A stretch of 64,000 nt of DNA from Prochilodus magdalenae (Eukaryota > Chordata > Actinopteri > Characiformes > Prochilodontidae). The stretch's first letter is position 1; each line of letters begins with the position of its first letter. Shown here piece by piece: positions 1 to 11,458 of the stretch. The stretch covers positions 210,001-274,000 of the forward strand of contig JAMWET010003585.1 of the NCBI GenBank assembly GCA_024036415.1, read 5' to 3'. The notes beneath the pieces are model-generated. The model had not been told where the DNA came from, did not search any database, and saw only the letters and a list, made by a program, of their open reading frames with translations. The position numbers were made by a program, and so were the translations under genes.

Positions 1-165
1 ATAAACTATGAATTAGTTGATATTGGAATTATGCATTCCACCTTAAACCCTGCAGAACTGAACTTTACAGGAGGATAAAACCTTTCTTAACCTGAAGGGA
101 AGGTTTATATAGCAAGATCCTTTTTCCAATTTTATTGGTCAGTTTTTTGCACATCAAAAATATAC
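1..165. repeat. Fragment of family O-type non-autonomous DNA transposon
   Basis: The first 165 bases resemble 56770-56900, sharing the order 'ggaattatgca', 'aggaggataaaac', 'ttatatagca' and 'ttggtc'. That second region ends in a Tc1-type 'gtctaaacttttgactg' terminus. The window edge cuts the fragment, so its true end is not visible. Similarity was judged by eye only. Confidence 0.45.
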
Positions 166-880
166 ATCATAAAAAGAACACACCCAGAAGGAAGCGTGGG
201 AATGTATTACTTATTAGGAACAATAAATTATGATTTTTGTAGATCGATATGGGAAATATGAATTAAGCTACACGTACAGAAGTAGTGTCTCTCAGTATGG
301 TGTCGGGCTGCCATGTTTGCTAATGCTACGTGCCAGATGTCTCAGTCTGGAGTTGTAGAGGTTCCTAATGGTGTCCTGTGATAATCCATCTCAGGCAGCT
401 TGAATATTCTCACCCAGTTCCTGCAGATTGTGCGGTAGGGGTGGAGGTGGAGTGACACCAGGCCTTCTGGCGCTGATCACGGTGCCTCCACACACCGAGT
501 TGTTGGTCATCTCCATCAAGACAAAAGCGGGACCAGTCACTGAACTCCATGACAGTCTGGCACGACACCATTGCAGTCCTTCGTGACACTGATGTGGTGT
601 TAAGTGTAGCGGTTGTAACAGTCTGCATGCATGTCATTCTGCATGGTGCAGCCCTGTACCAATGGTGCTGGCACTAACAGGATGGAGGAGATCACTGATC
701 TCTAGGTGGCTACAATCGTGGCTTCAGGGTCAGTCAGGAACGGTAATAAGGCTCGTCCCTGCTTATGTCACATGCATGGTTGAGTGTGAAACCTGAATTA
801 TTTGCATGTCCCACAATGTCAAACCTACCCACCAAGTTTCATTCTTGTTGGTTGATTCCTCCTGGGTGCAGCTATTTCTG
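163..880 (-). mobile_element. Family C Tc1-like element, copy 1 (internally deleted)
   Basis: The copy runs from 'acacacccagaagg' near 178 to 'cctgggtgcagctatt' near 880, so both ends carry the family C terminal motif. On the minus strand it encodes broken transposase pieces: a 'WSRFCLDGDDQQLGVWRHR' segment (equivalent to the first catalytic-Asp region FSDESRF of other copies) and the 'RRPGV' and 'LQEL' pieces near the C-terminus. The central part of the transposase, with the second Asp and the Glu, is absent. Frames are shifted, so it is non-autonomous. Confidence 0.8.
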
Positions 881-1426
881 CTGGGTTAAATTTTTTATTT
901 ACTTTGGGGGAAGTGTGTTCTTTTTGTTTACAGCCAGATTCCAAATGCCTAATGACAGATGGAGTTAGCTAGTAGGCACCATGGGGCAGTCGAAAGGTTA
1001 TTCAATTCGGGCTTCGCAGTTCCTCTGGACCTACCTCAATTTCCTTGGGAAACCAAGTGGAATGAAAGTCGGCCTGGCTGGACATCAGCATCTCAACATG
1101 CTGACTGACATATATAGTATTCATCCCACTGTTAGCAACAGCTGCCTGGGTTGACTGAAGAGAGAATGTAGGCCATGCCAAGCGGATGTTAGAGATGTGT
1201 TTCTGAGTCATCTCTGGGATCCGTCATGTCACTTCCAGAGGGAGCACCGAAGCAAACTACTTGTCTTGTATTTGTACAATGTCTCACATTCAAACACACA
1301 GCATGTCAACTCAGTGGGCCACAGATGTAGACACCTGGTAAACTGGGCTTCAAACCACAACAATAACACTTCCTATGAATCCTGTATTCATAATGCACTA
1401 TAAATGCATTTATGAGGATTATAAAG
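881..1426. other. No recognised feature
   Basis: I see no transposon terminus, coding exon or tandem repeat here. The short open frames have no recognisable domain. Confidence 0.4.
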
Positions 1427-1679
1427 CATACATAACCACCTATAATACCTGTCATAAGCTTGTTTAATGTCCCTTAGGTAGTTATAAAGACCTGCATAAT
1501 GCTTAATAATGATGCACCATGTGATCCGACACTATATAGAGTTTTATGCCAAGCCATTTCAGGCTTTCATTATTATATAGCATTATATATAATATATATA
1601 ATGCATATATAATATATATATACATATACATATAATATTTTATATATAATTATACATTATATTATTAACATTTTAATAA

Positions 1680-1682
<3 letters not shown>

Positions 1683-1732
<50 letters not shown>
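1683..1732. repeat. (TA)n microsatellite
   Basis: Uninterrupted alternating TA inside the triplicated block. Confidence 0.95.
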
Positions 1733-1734
<2 letters not shown>

Positions 1735-1920
1735 TTATATATTATATGATTATATAGCATACATAACCCCCTATAATACCTGTCATAAGCTTGTTTAATG
1801 TCCCTTAGGTAGTTATAAAGACCTGCATAATGCTTAATAATGATGCACCATGTGATCCGACACTATATAGAGTTTTATGCCAAGTCATTTCAGGCTTTCA
1901 TTATATATAATATATAATGC

Positions 1921-1946
1921 ATTATATATATATATATATATATATA

Positions 1947-2029
<83 letters not shown>
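1921..2029. repeat. (TA)n microsatellite
   Basis: About 105 bases of alternating TA with one 'gca' interruption near 1948. Confidence 0.95.
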
Positions 2030-2033
<4 letters not shown>

Positions 2034-2076
2034 GTTATATATAATTATACATTATATTATTAACATTTTAATAATA

Positions 2077-2092
<16 letters not shown>

Positions 2093-2154
<62 letters not shown>
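2093..2154. repeat. (TA)n microsatellite
   Basis: Alternating TA run preceding the third copy of the triplicated block. Confidence 0.95.
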
Positions 2155-2159
<5 letters not shown>

Positions 2160-2312
2160 GATTATATAGCAGCACATAACCCCCCTATAATACCTGTCAT
2201 AAGCTTGTTTAATGTCCCTTAGGTAGTTATAAAGACCTGCATAATGCTTAATAATGATGCACCATGTGATCCGACACTATATAGAGTTTTATGCCAAGTC
2301 ATTTCAGGCTTT

Positions 2313-2830
2313 TAGGGAAGCGGGTTTTGTTTTAACATAATTTAAATCTTGAACATATTTCATTTCAGTACCTTATACATTATAGACCATTATAAGTGGT
2401 ATTTGGAGGCTCTATGTGAATTGACATTGCCTAACTGGTAATATGGGGCACACACTGCAAATATGTTGTTCCATCAAATTCATACGTTGCTCTGTTTTTT
2501 AATGACTTCAATAAGTAGGCTTATTTAAAACCATGCCCTAGGACAACATTCATGCTTATGATGTTCCTATGAGCATGCATTATAGTGTATTATGAAAGTT
2601 ATGAAATTGGATACTCTCGTTGCATAAGCATAAGCATTGTTATGCATGTAATTATAACTAGTTGTAAGTAGATATGCAAGCTTATATCTGAGCTTGTAAA
2701 GCATACAGAGTTTATAACACCAGTCATAAGCTTATAGAGTTACTTACAGCTACTTATAATAGCATGTATACTCCTGTATTATAAAGTGTTATGCATGTAA
2801 TTAGTTGTAACTAATAACTATATACATAAC
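2313..2830. other. AT-rich DNA, no gene recognised
   Basis: The stretch is rich in 'cataagc' and 'ttataa' words and loosely resembles the triplicated block upstream, perhaps an old diverged repeat. No terminal repeats or coding motifs are visible. Confidence 0.4.
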
Positions 2831-2832
2831 TA

Positions 2833-3363
2833 CAGGGGTTGGACAATGAAACTGAAACACCTGGTTTTAGACCACAATCATTTATTAGTATGGTGTAGGG
2901 CCTCCTTTTGCGGCCAGTACAGCGTGAGTTCGTCTTGGGAATGACGTATACTGCGTCCTGCACAGTGGTCAGAGGGATTTTAAGCCATTCTTCTTGCAGG
3001 ATAGTGGCCAGGTCACTACGTGATGCTGGTGGAGGTTCGTCCTTTTTGGTGGTATGCTGACATTACCCTGGATACCGTGGCTCTTGATACATCACAAAGA
3101 CTTGCTGTCTTGGTTACAGATGCGCCAGCAAGACGTGCACCAACAGTTTGTCCTCTTTTGAACTCTGGTATGTCCCATAATGTTGTGTGCATTGCAGTAT
3201 TTTGAGCAGAACTGTGCTCTTACCTGCTAACTGAACCTTCACACTCTGCTCTTACTGGTGCAATGTGCAATTAATGAAGATTGGCCACCAGGCTGGTCCA
3301 ATTTAGCCATGAGACCTCCCACACTAAAATGGCAGGTGTTTCAGTTTCATTGGCCAACCCCTG
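2833..3363 (-). mobile_element. Family A Tc1-like deletion derivative, copy 1
   Basis: A 531-bp element flanked by TA at 2831-2832 and 3364-3365. It begins CAGGGGTTGGACAATGAAAC and ends with the inverted form, with one change (TTGGCC for TTGTCC). The minus strand encodes a helix-turn-helix segment '[18 protein letters not shown]' followed, after a stop, by a C-terminal transposase tail (LQEEWLKI). The catalytic core is missing. It looks like a MITE mobilised in trans by a full-length Tc1 relative (inference). Confidence 0.92.
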
Positions 3364-3365
3364 TA

Positions 3366-4295
3366 GTTGTAAGTAGTTATGCAAGCTTTATGCAAGTCAT
3401 TCTACAAGCTTATGCCTCGTATTATAAACAATTAAGAATGCTTAATGACACCTTATAAATGCTTTATAAATACAGGGTTCATGCAAAGTGTTACTAAAAA
3501 CAGCCCAAGTGTTCCCCAGCATCATCCAGTGGGAGACAGGTATATTAAACCAGGAACTTGAAAGAGTGTCCCCAGACTGTCTGGACTATTAGCCTTCTGC
3601 AATAGCCAAACACTGTGACTTATTAGCAGGCATCAGATCAGGCAGCTAGAGCAGGATTACATTAGTCTGGGCAATGTTCTTCAGCCCAAGTGTAGCACTA
3701 GTGAGTCAGTTAATTGAGTAGGCAGACGGCAGAGTTGCGAAAATAATGCGCAAACACGTTGAGAGTCCTTGAAAGTCTATTCCATTTTGCTCTGGCTGGA
3801 TATAAGATGTCTTAATAACATCTTTTTGTGTAAAAGTACCAATACGTATGTCTGGGCTGGCTTTTTCCCCCTTGTCACAGGATTGAAAAACTTTGACTTT
3901 GTTTTTTTTTACGACTCAAAAGGTCTTTATATGAAAAAAGTGACTGAAAAAAAGGTTTTATAACGTTTGCAGCACACTGTCAAATTCTTATAGCAATTTC
4001 CCGTAGTCAATACAGCGTGACAGAGGGGTTATAGGACTGAAATTGTGCATCTGAACCAATTACATTTGTCAGCGTCCCATCAATAAACGTCTGCAGGAAA
4101 AGTTCAAGTGCCTAAGTGCCTTTAATTGCAAATATTGACATTCCTAAACTATATTTCATGCCTTAATACACCTACGGGGGTCTCACAGCATTGAATCTAT
4201 CGGTCTATTCAGTGAGTCTGATTCAAAAATAACAATTAGATTTTTTTTAGTGAGTGGGATCAAACATATGATTCAAAATAACAATTGCCCAAACA
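3366..4295. other. No recognised feature
   Basis: Mixed AT-rich sequence with short T and A runs. No terminal repeats, tandem units or domain-bearing frames were found. The 3364-3480 part resembles the AT-rich DNA left of copy A1, as expected if A1 inserted into it. Confidence 0.4.
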
Positions 4296-4296
4296 T

Positions 4297-4756
4297 TGCA
4301 CCCAGAAGGAATTTTTGGTGATGTGAGCGAGGACAGACCTTATCACTGTACCTGACTGACCCAACAGCCATAACTGGAGACATTGGTAGCCTTGGTGGAG
4401 ACAACCAACAAATCCATGTGTGGAGGCACTATGGTCAGAGCCAAGATTAATGGTTTGTTGTCACACGTCAGATGTCCAGAATACCTTCTGTCACTCCACC
4501 TCCACCTCAAAATCTGCAACTGTGTGAGAATATTTAAGCTACATGGGATGGATTATCACAGGACACCATTAGGAACCTCTACAACTCCATGCTGAGATGT
4601 CTGACCATTTGGGTTAGCATACCATACTGAGGGACACCACTTCTGTATGTGTAGCTCAATAAATATTCCCCATATCAGTCTAAATCTATCATCATCTATT
4701 GTTCCTGGTAACCGTTATCTTCCTTCCCAACAGCACTGCAATCCCACACTTCCTTC
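4297..4756 (+). mobile_element. Family C Tc1-like element, copy 2 (heavily deleted)
   Basis: Starts 'ttgcacccagaagga' and ends 'cccacacttccttc', just short of the expected terminal 'tgggtgcagc'. Between them are the family-specific 'ggtggagacaaccaacaaat' and 'ttatcacaggacaccattag' segments, but the N-terminal and central transposase regions are missing. Confidence 0.75.
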
Positions 4757-5415
4757 AACCATGGAGGAGTGTAGATATCCATGGTTACATACACTCAAAG
4801 CTAGAAAACATGTATAAATCTAAACCTTCATGCTGTAAGATGCCATAGCTTACATTGCTATATTACTCTACTGCTATATTACTCTACGCTCATATAGACT
4901 TATTGTAGTAGCCCTTAGCATTATTGTACATGCATCTATTCCAAGACCCTCAAGACTTAACAATACAGCTTGTTAACATTTGCATTTTGTGTTTTCTGTC
5001 TTCCACATTGTGCCTGGAGGAGGACTGTCCCTTGAGAAGGCTGTCATGACTGAGTTGAAGACCTGCCCACGTGGATCTTGTCTTTGTTGACTGGATTTAA
5101 CAAATGACATTATGCATGCTGGTAAGAATTAGCTTTTATGTCTGTGGACAGAAGTGTGTTCTCTGCAGAGGATGTGCTCTCTTATTCTCAGGAAATCAAC
5201 ATATCGAAGTCACAGCACAGGTTTTCAAGCACAAAGCACATTTGGTCTAATTTACATCAAATTAGCTTGAAGGTATAGAGTTGTACACCAAAGCTATTCT
5301 GTACCCTCGGCTAAGTTGCATAAGCTCACCGGACAAAAATTAAGTCATCTATTACTGAAGCATACCTAAAAGTGTCCAATACCTCTACCACTCTAGCCTT
5401 AAAGAATTGCACAGC
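4757..5415. other. No recognised feature
   Basis: No terminal repeats, tandem units or coding motifs were seen. Confidence 0.4.
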
Positions 5416-5641
5416 TGGGCCAGACTTGGTGGTTGGTGTGGCAACCAGTGGATACCACTACTCACCAGGAAGCTACCATCCCATGTTGGAGACTGGGGTT
5501 CAATTCCCATTCTGGGTGACTATGCTGTGCTACACCAATAAGAGTCCTTGGGCAAGACTCCTAACACTACATTGGCCTACCTGTAATATGATTAACCTTG
5601 TAAGTCGCTCTGGATAAGAGCGTCAGCTAAATGCCGTAGAT
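5416..5641 (+). mobile_element. tRNA-derived SINE
   Basis: A head with a pol III B-box-like motif (GGGTTCAATTCC near 5496) is followed by a body 'tgctgtgctacaccaataag', 'ggcaagactcctaacactac' and the fish SINE/LINE tail 'taagtcgctctggataagag'. The body matches 48580-48720 almost exactly, but the tRNA-like heads differ. It has no protein-coding role; mobilisation would depend on a partner LINE sharing the tail (established for this class). Confidence 0.82.
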
Positions 5642-5792
5642 GGATGCCTTCCCTGACGTTTTACTGGTTGTTGCAGGTAGTTCTCACAGATATTCGAGAG
5701 GATTTAAGTCTAGCCAGCCCGGATGTGTGAATGCTCCTGAAAGTTCATCATGCCAATCAGTCACATTTGCAGCCACGTGAAAGCAAGAACAG

Positions 5793-6094
5793 TGTAACAG
5801 TCACTTTAAGGTAGGGTGCAGTGCGTATGTGCACGGTGCAGAGCCAGAGTGAATGATGGAGGGAGTGGTGGAAAACACGGGAAAGAATGTGAGCGTGTGG
5901 TGAACTGTACTAGGTTGTAGCCTGGGTTCTCCAACTGGTGTTATCTGGGAACTTGTGACGAGTGAAGTCTCGGTGCTACCATTGCTTATTAAACTGGCTC
6001 CGATACCCCTTCACGACGTGTTCCCTGCGTGTCTCTTCATGGAAGCTAAGTATCCACCTCTCCACGACCTAACACCCTACGTCCATTCGTTACA
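5793..6094 (+). mobile_element. Possible solo LTR
   Basis: Begins TGTAACAGTCAC and ends CGTTACA, giving the TG...CA ends of an LTR, with a 'tattaaac' polyadenylation-like motif two thirds along. Flanking five-base words (aacag and atggt) do not match, so no target duplication supports it. Pol II LTR is my favoured reading; chance is possible. Confidence 0.45.
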
Positions 6095-6484
6095 ATGGTC
6101 ATCTTGGAATATGGGGATAGGAATGTTATGTTCCTTAGTAAAATGATAAGCAAAAGGTAAAAAACCTGGTTCTCCAGCAAGACCCCTCCAGATTGTAGGC
6201 ACTGTGGTAGCAAATTACTGGCACTTCAACCAAACAACCCACTTCTGTGTAATTAAAACCCCCAGAACACCACAGAGGGCACTCGTTTTTGGCCAAGGGG
6301 CTTATTTTGGTAGACAGCCTCCACAGCAAACTATGGTGCGTCATTGGTGTAGACACAGACACCGGAAACATAGCACTACAAACAGGTGCCCTGGAAACCA
6401 ATGCCCAGTGCTCTCTGAATGGCTGCAAAATACAACATCACAAACAACACATATGCACTATCATTTAAGCTGCAACAACATGTA
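6095..6484. other. No recognised feature
   Basis: Short overlapping frames on both strands but none with a recognisable domain. Confidence 0.35.
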
Positions 6485-6665
6485 TTCATTCATCTTCTAA
6501 GCAGCTTACCCTTCTGGATAACAGCTAGAGCATATCCCAGGTCTCACTGGAGAGGCTGGCAGTCCATCGCATCTTTAATTCACCTGACTGCATGTCTTTG
6601 GACCAGGAGAAGAAACTGGAGCATCCAGAGGAAACCCACGCAGACTCATGAAGGACTTGCAAACT
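6485..6665 (+). repeat. Interspersed fish repeat (family N), decayed
   Basis: Carries the word series 'cattcatcttctaagc', 'catatcccaggtctcac', 'ggcagtccatcgc', 'gactgcatgtctttgga' and 'ggaaacccacgcagac', typical of a very common fish interspersed repeat. The region at 45780-46030 holds the reverse-strand counterpart (catcctctgaactgc, agcctatcccagtgttc). Class is uncertain. Confidence 0.65.
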
Positions 6666-7279
6666 CAGCAACAACAACAGCTAACATGACTTAGAGTCTC
6701 TCTTACTGCGAGTCTGGTATTTCTTACGGGGGACTTTGCACATGGCCCTGTCTCTAGCATGTCCACAGCCAAACCAGCCAGTAGCAACTTACTCCCCTGC
6801 CCCTGAATCAATCATCAGCAGTCTCGGCGACCTACAGAGTCCCTGGGAGCCTGTCTGCTGCCACAACAAGCCTGCCCCCAAGTCTATGATCACTAGGGGC
6901 CTCGGTACATCAACTGCCCCAGCAAACACACATACCACGGGCATAAACTTATAACCATGCTTGTTACCAGTCCCTCCTCAACACCACCTGCCCTCTTCCC
7001 CTAAAGAATTAGAGCAGAGAGCCCGAGATCTGGACCCCCCTCCCAACAGATGTTCTCACTGGCTACTCACAAGGGATCTGTATTAGGGACATAACAGGTC
7101 ATTGTTATGGAGTTTATGAATTAATTAATAACCGTTAATGAGCTTGTTTGAAGCCATTTAGAAAGACTTTATTAGGGAAGCCGTATTCAAGTTATATGTG
7201 ATTACCAATAGAACGTAAATGTAGTAAATGTGGTTCAGTGGCCACTCCCTTTGGTAGATGTGACAGCTTGCCAACACTG
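6666..7279. other. No recognised feature
   Basis: Nothing assignable. The part near 7095-7170 (taaccgttaatgagcttg) loosely resembles the interior of the MITE at 38654. Confidence 0.35.
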
Positions 7280-7374
7280 GTTACAGCCAGCTACGACTCT
7301 TCTGTTCTTGCCTGAGGAACTTTCACTCAGCCTTCTTTCATAGCACTTCTGTGGAATCTGGCATGACTAAAATC

Positions 7375-7510
7375 TACCCACAGTTTCCCAGTGATGTTCC
7401 AGTCAAGGGACTGCAAGAGCTGCTCCAAAAGCTTCAACTCGCGTTTCTTGAAGTAGGTCACGGATGACTTTGAGGTATGTTTTGGATCTGTAGTAAAAGC
7501 CAGCCTCTTT
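7375..7510 (-). pseudogene. Decayed Tc1-like transposase fragment
   Basis: On the minus strand, 7500-7440 reads TDPKHTSKSSVTYFKKREL. This matches the Tc1 transposase block around the second catalytic Asp (usual form DNDPKHTS...YFKKKE). The Asn-Asp before DPKHT is degraded, and the downstream SPDLNPIE block is not recognisable. It comes from a Tc1 lineage different from families A and C. Confidence 0.6.
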
Positions 7511-7616
7511 TCAGTTTCAGCTTTCCTGACTCACTGCCTCACAGTGCTTCCAGAATTTGCTGACATTTAGTGCAATCTATTCTTCTGTCACCCCTGTATT
7601 ACGTCTTGGTGGCCAT

Positions 7617-8385
7617 TTACACCAAGAAGGAATCAACCAACAATAAAACTCGGTGGGTAGGTTTGACATTGTATGACATACCCTTTGTTTATGCATGTGA
7701 CCTGAGCGAGGATAGGCCTTATAGCTGTACCTTGCTGACTACACATGGTTGTCCTGTTGCCTGTGCTTTCCATTCTGAGTCGTGCTGTTGTGTAGGTAGC
7801 ATCCCTTCCAAGCAAATATGCCCTGTAGAACGTTTCCAATGCAAACCGAGAAGTTGGAAGAGTTGGAGAGGGGTTGCCTTGATGATCTTATCCCTATTGC
7901 ACGCCATATTGGTTGTAAAGATACTACCACAGCAGGCTGTGTGTATAGAGGAAGGCACACACCAGTGACATGAAGGATCTGGGTGACCCACACAAACCAC
8001 AGAGAGAGAGAACTGACAGATTAACCAACATGCATGAAGTGACCTAACATCCACGATTGGGGACTTTCGGCGAGCAGTGATGCCCTCCATGAGTCATCCT
8101 GTTAGTGCCAGCACCATTAGCAGACAGCTGCACAGTGCAGGACTACATGCACACCAGCCGTTACAATGACTGCCCTTAACACTATGTCAACATTGCCAAG
8201 GCTACAATGATGTTGTGCCAGACTGTCATGGAGTGACTCAGAAAGGCAGCAGACCATCTTTAGTGACCAGTCCCGTTTGTGTCTTGAAGGCGACCAGCGG
8301 AGCTGTGTGTGGAGGCACCGTGGTCAGCACCTGGTAACCTTTATCTTCCTTCCCAATAGCATTTCAATCCGCCACCTTCTAATCT
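7617..8385 (+). mobile_element. Family C Tc1-like element, copy 3 (retains N-terminal domain)
   Basis: Begins near 'accaagaaggaatcaacc' and ends in the family's 3' segment 'ggtaacctttatcttccttc' before family A copy 2. Unlike most copies it keeps the start of the transposase (see 7818) as well as 'SHPVSAS'-like and first-Asp segments (8080-8330). It then jumps at about 8330 from the 'WRHRGQ' codons straight to the 3' non-coding end. Together with the minus-strand copy at 31470, it is the best local record of the 5' coding region. Confidence 0.8.
7818..7973 (+). pseudogene. N-terminal helix-turn-helix region of family C transposase
   Basis: The frame starts at ATG 7818 and reads MPCRTFPMQTEKLEELERG, then a segment resembling a DNA-binding helix-turn-helix (IARHIGCKDTTT), and stops at a TGA after VT. 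This is the start expected for a Tc1-family transposase. The stop about 50 residues in, plus the later deletion, makes it non-functional. Confidence 0.6.
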
Positions 8386-8398
8386 TTAAAAGCACATA

Positions 8399-8925
8399 CA
8401 GGGGTTGGACAATGAAACTGAAACACCTGGTCTTAGACCACAATCATTTATTAGTATGGTGTAGGGCCTCCTTTTGCGGCCAATACAGCGTCAGTTGGTC
8501 TTGGGAATGACATATACTGCGTCCTGCACAGTGGTCAGAGGGAGTTTAAGCCATTCTTCTTGCAGGATAGTGGCCAGGTCACTACGTGATGCTGGTGGAG
8601 GTTCGTCCTTCTTGGTGGTATGCTGACATTACCCTGGATACCGTGGCTCTTGATACATCACAAAGACTTGCTGTCTTGGTCACAGATGCGCCAGCAAGAC
8701 GTGCACCAACAATCTGTCCTCTTTTGAACTCTGGTATGTCACCCATAATGTTGTGTGCATTGCAGTATTTTGAGCAGAACTGTGCTCTTACCTGCTAACT
8801 GAACCTTCACACTCTGCTCTTACTGGTGCAATGTGCAGTTAATGAAGATTGGCCACCAGGCTAGTCCAATTTAGCCATGAGACCTCCCACACTAAAATTG
8901 TTTCAGTTTCATTGTCCAACCCCTG
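8399..8925 (-). mobile_element. Family A Tc1-like deletion derivative, copy 2
   Basis: A 527-bp element with TA at 8397-8398 and 8926-8927. Same structure as copy 1. The right terminal repeat lacks a few bases (ttg instead of tgacaggtg) compared with copies 4 to 7. It inserted at or near the 3' end of family C copy 3. Confidence 0.92.
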
Positions 8926-8927
8926 TA

Positions 8928-9309
8928 TATACATATACACACTGCTATGTCTAAGTGAGTAATAGTTGGGAGAGATGGGTTTTCTATAACTTCTCTCTTC
9001 CCCCTTCTCCCTTTCTGTCCTCTCTTCTTGGGTCCATGAACTTGTTGTGTTGTTTGATCTTACTGGCTTTAATTAAGTCTCTTTTTATACATTAGTTAAG
9101 TCTTCCTGTGTTATGGGGGGGCATTTATGTAAATGTACCAGCACAACACGCTAACATGCTAACAGCTTTTCCCCCAGAGCTGTAACATGTTGCAGTGTCT
9201 CTTCTGTACCAGTGTCTCTTCTTTAGACCCTTTTTCTGACTCTTTACTATTAGTATTATTACTATTATTCTTGGCTCTATTAAATCAAAATTATTACGCT
9301 TTTCCATTA
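8928..9309. other. No recognised feature; probable LINE 3' UTR
   Basis: Pyrimidine-rich sequence leading into the LINE tail at 9310. No reading frame of note. Its assignment to the LINE is inferred from adjacency. Confidence 0.35.
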
Positions 9310-9389
9310 CTGTAATGCGTATCGGTCACTAAGACAAGCTCCTTGCTTGTGTGACATACGTGGGAGAATAAAGATTCTGATTCTGATAT
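9310..9389 (+). mobile_element. LINE 3' terminus
   Basis: The sequence 'gctccttgcttgtgtgacat' then 'ggagaataaagattctgatt' with a repeated 'gattct' end is the classic tail of fish non-LTR retrotransposons. Only the 3' UTR end is recognisable, as expected for a 5'-truncated copy. Confidence 0.6.
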
Positions 9390-9654
9390 GGACATGTGTT
9401 AATTTTACACGTCATGCTCTTTCGAGAGGAGTAAGCCACTGTCTTTTGCCAATGTCACAGAAATTATAAATGGGTGTTAATTCTACCTTTTCAGTTTCAT
9501 TAGCCTAACTGACATCATCTTCATTTGGATTTTAGCCTAGCATCCAACAAATCCAGCATATCTTCTACCTAGGTGTTCCTGCACTAGACAGAAACTGAGC
9601 TACATTAGATAAACACTCGCTGAGCACCGCACACCTAGAATTATTTCCTATAGA

Positions 9655-9965
9655 ATTATCAGCTACACTTATTCAACAGCTCCACACCCACACAGGACCA
9701 CCACAGAGCAGGTAGTATGTGGGTGGTGGATCATTCTCAGCACTGCAGTGACACTGACGTGGTGGTGGAGTGTGAGTGGATCAGGCACAGCAGTGCTGTC
9801 GTAGGGTTTAAACACTGTGTCCACTCACTGTCCACTCTATTAGACACTCCTACCTTGCTGGCCCACTTTGTAGATGTACAGTCAGAGACGATGGCTCATC
9901 TGCTGCTGCAGAGTTTGTGTGGGTTGTCCTCTAGTCTTTCACCAGTGGTCATTTTTAGGTAGGCA
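9655..9965 (+). repeat. Interspersed fish repeat (family L), copy 1
   Basis: Shares with 63440-63690 the words 'ggaccaccacagagcagg', 'gagtggatcag', 'cactcactgtccactctat', 'agacactcctacct' and 'agtggtca'. This is a very common fish element with internal inverted repeats, probably a non-autonomous DNA transposon; its class was not determined here. Confidence 0.7.
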
Positions 9966-10384
9966 TGTCTAATGAAATGACATGAAATCATTGTTACTGG
10001 TCTCTGAAAGTGATCGCTGAGTGTGACCTACTTGGGAAGAAAGATATTTCAAATCTTATAAAACTACTACAACAGACAATGGCGCTTATTCATCCAGGTA
10101 CTCTGCACCTGGTACAATGTGGGGCTACGCAGAGATCTGAGTGTATATGATGAATCTGCTTCAGTGGGAGAAATCAGCAGCAGCCGACCTGTGCCTGATT
10201 TGCATATCATTTACATGGAGCACCCCCTGCCTAGTGTGGCTATTACCATGTACAGTACGGCTGCAGTCAGTGGGATGCTTGTGCACCAGCTGTGCGTTTA
10301 GGGGCTTGTGTGTCAGCAGTATTCACAAACATAGTATAATATACAACGAGCGGCAACTTCATTAGGTACACCTCCCTGTATCTA
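9966..10384. other. Mostly unassigned; possible DNA transposon end near 10350
   Basis: The words 'gcggcaacttcattaggtac' at 10351-10371 resemble a common fish DNA transposon terminus (…ttattaggtacacct). No matching opposite end is visible. The remainder is unassigned. Confidence 0.35.
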
Positions 10385-10729
10385 CAGGGGTTGGACAATT
10401 AACCTGAAACACCTGGTTTTAGACCACAATCATTTATTAGTATGGTGTAGGGCCTCCTTTTGCGGCCAATACAGCGTCAGTTCGTCTTGGGAATGACATA
10501 TACTGCGTCCTGCACAGTGGTCAGAGGGATTTTAAGCCATTCTTCTTGCAGGATAGTGGCCAGGTCACTACGTGATGCTGGTGGAGGTTCGTTCTTCTTG
10601 GTGGTATGCTGACATTACCCTGGATACCATGGCTCTTGATACATCACAAAGACTTGCTGTCTTGGTCACAGATGCGCCAGCAAGACGTGCACCAACAGTT
10701 TGTCCTCTTTTGAACTCTGGTATCTCCCA
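10385..10729 (-). mobile_element. Family A Tc1-like deletion derivative, copy 3 (truncated)
   Basis: Begins CAGGGGTTGGACAATTAACC after TA at 10383-10384, with 'aatgaaac' changed to 'aattaacc'. It follows the family up to 'gaactctggtatctcccac' and then departs into unrelated DNA at about 10730. The terminal ~190 bp are lost. The minus-strand helix-turn-helix frame is complete here. Confidence 0.88.
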
Positions 10730-11164
10730 CAGGACATTCGATAGTGCTTCCAATCCTGGTCATTTTTCCATGTACAGATTTGTCTTGTTAAAAATATAAT
10801 GGCAGCTTATATATTTGTGAATATTACATCAGGGCCACAAACAAAGAATGTTCGATCAAAGCATGAGCGAGAGAGCGAGGTCAAAGTCAGGGTACAGGTG
10901 ATGGGTCAGAACCGGAACAAACAGTCAGCAAGGCAATCAGAATATAGAGGGGAGAGAAAGAAAGAATGGTCAAGATACAAAAAGAGATCGAATAGCCAGA
11001 AGGTACAAGAGAAAGAAGCCAAAGGGGTCAAAGAAGAGATCAGTGGTCTGAAAAGCGAAGGAGGTCAAAGACGGGAGTAACAAGACAATAAAATGAACGC
11101 TCAGAAATGCAAATGAGCGTTTGGCGATGTGTGTGGGGGGCTTACATATAGATATGTAATGGGG
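10730..11164. other. No recognised feature
   Basis: Purine-rich on the + strand (many 'agaga' and 'gaaag' words). It abuts a minus-strand LTR-like start at 11299, so it may be the rest of that LTR or of an LTR element. No polyprotein motifs are visible. Confidence 0.35.
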
Positions 11165-11299
11165 ATTTAGAATTCTGGTGACCTAGAGCAGAAGTGATTG
11201 GAAGACTGGGGACATGTGCTGGTGACGTCATCATGTGATGCACTCTGGGAAGTTGAGTCTGGAGGAACGGCGGAGCCAGGAAGACCAGGAACCGTGACA
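11165..11299 (-). mobile_element. Possible LTR fragment
   Basis: Read on the minus strand from 11299 it begins TGTCACGGTTCCTGG and continues 'cttcctggctccgccgttcc', resembling LTR starts elsewhere in the window (TGTCACATCC at 15689, TGTCACACC at 45057, TGTCATGCTTCTGGG at 11459). The other end was not found. Confidence 0.4.
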
Positions 11300-11458
11300 G
11301 TTAGTGACCAAGTTAGTTTGGTATCTGACATAATAACATTGATTACCACAAACAGTTATGCCATATATATACGGCTAACTGATGAATAATTCATGCACGG
11401 GCTACCTTAGGTGGGCACACCTGTGTGTATCCATACTCCCTTTCCTTTTTATCAAGCT

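Larger units (their letters stand above)
1427..2312. repeat. Tandem triplication of a ~150-bp block separated by TA-rich microsatellites
   Basis: The segment 'cctgtcataagcttgtttaa' through 'gagttttatgccaag' occurs three times in the same orientation, starting near 1430, 1760 and 2173. Copies are nearly identical. Between them lie long (TA)n runs plus the motif 'attatattattaacatttta' (near 1653 and 2053). The unit is therefore about 330-410 bp, most of it simple TA repeat that varies in length. Confidence 0.85.
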
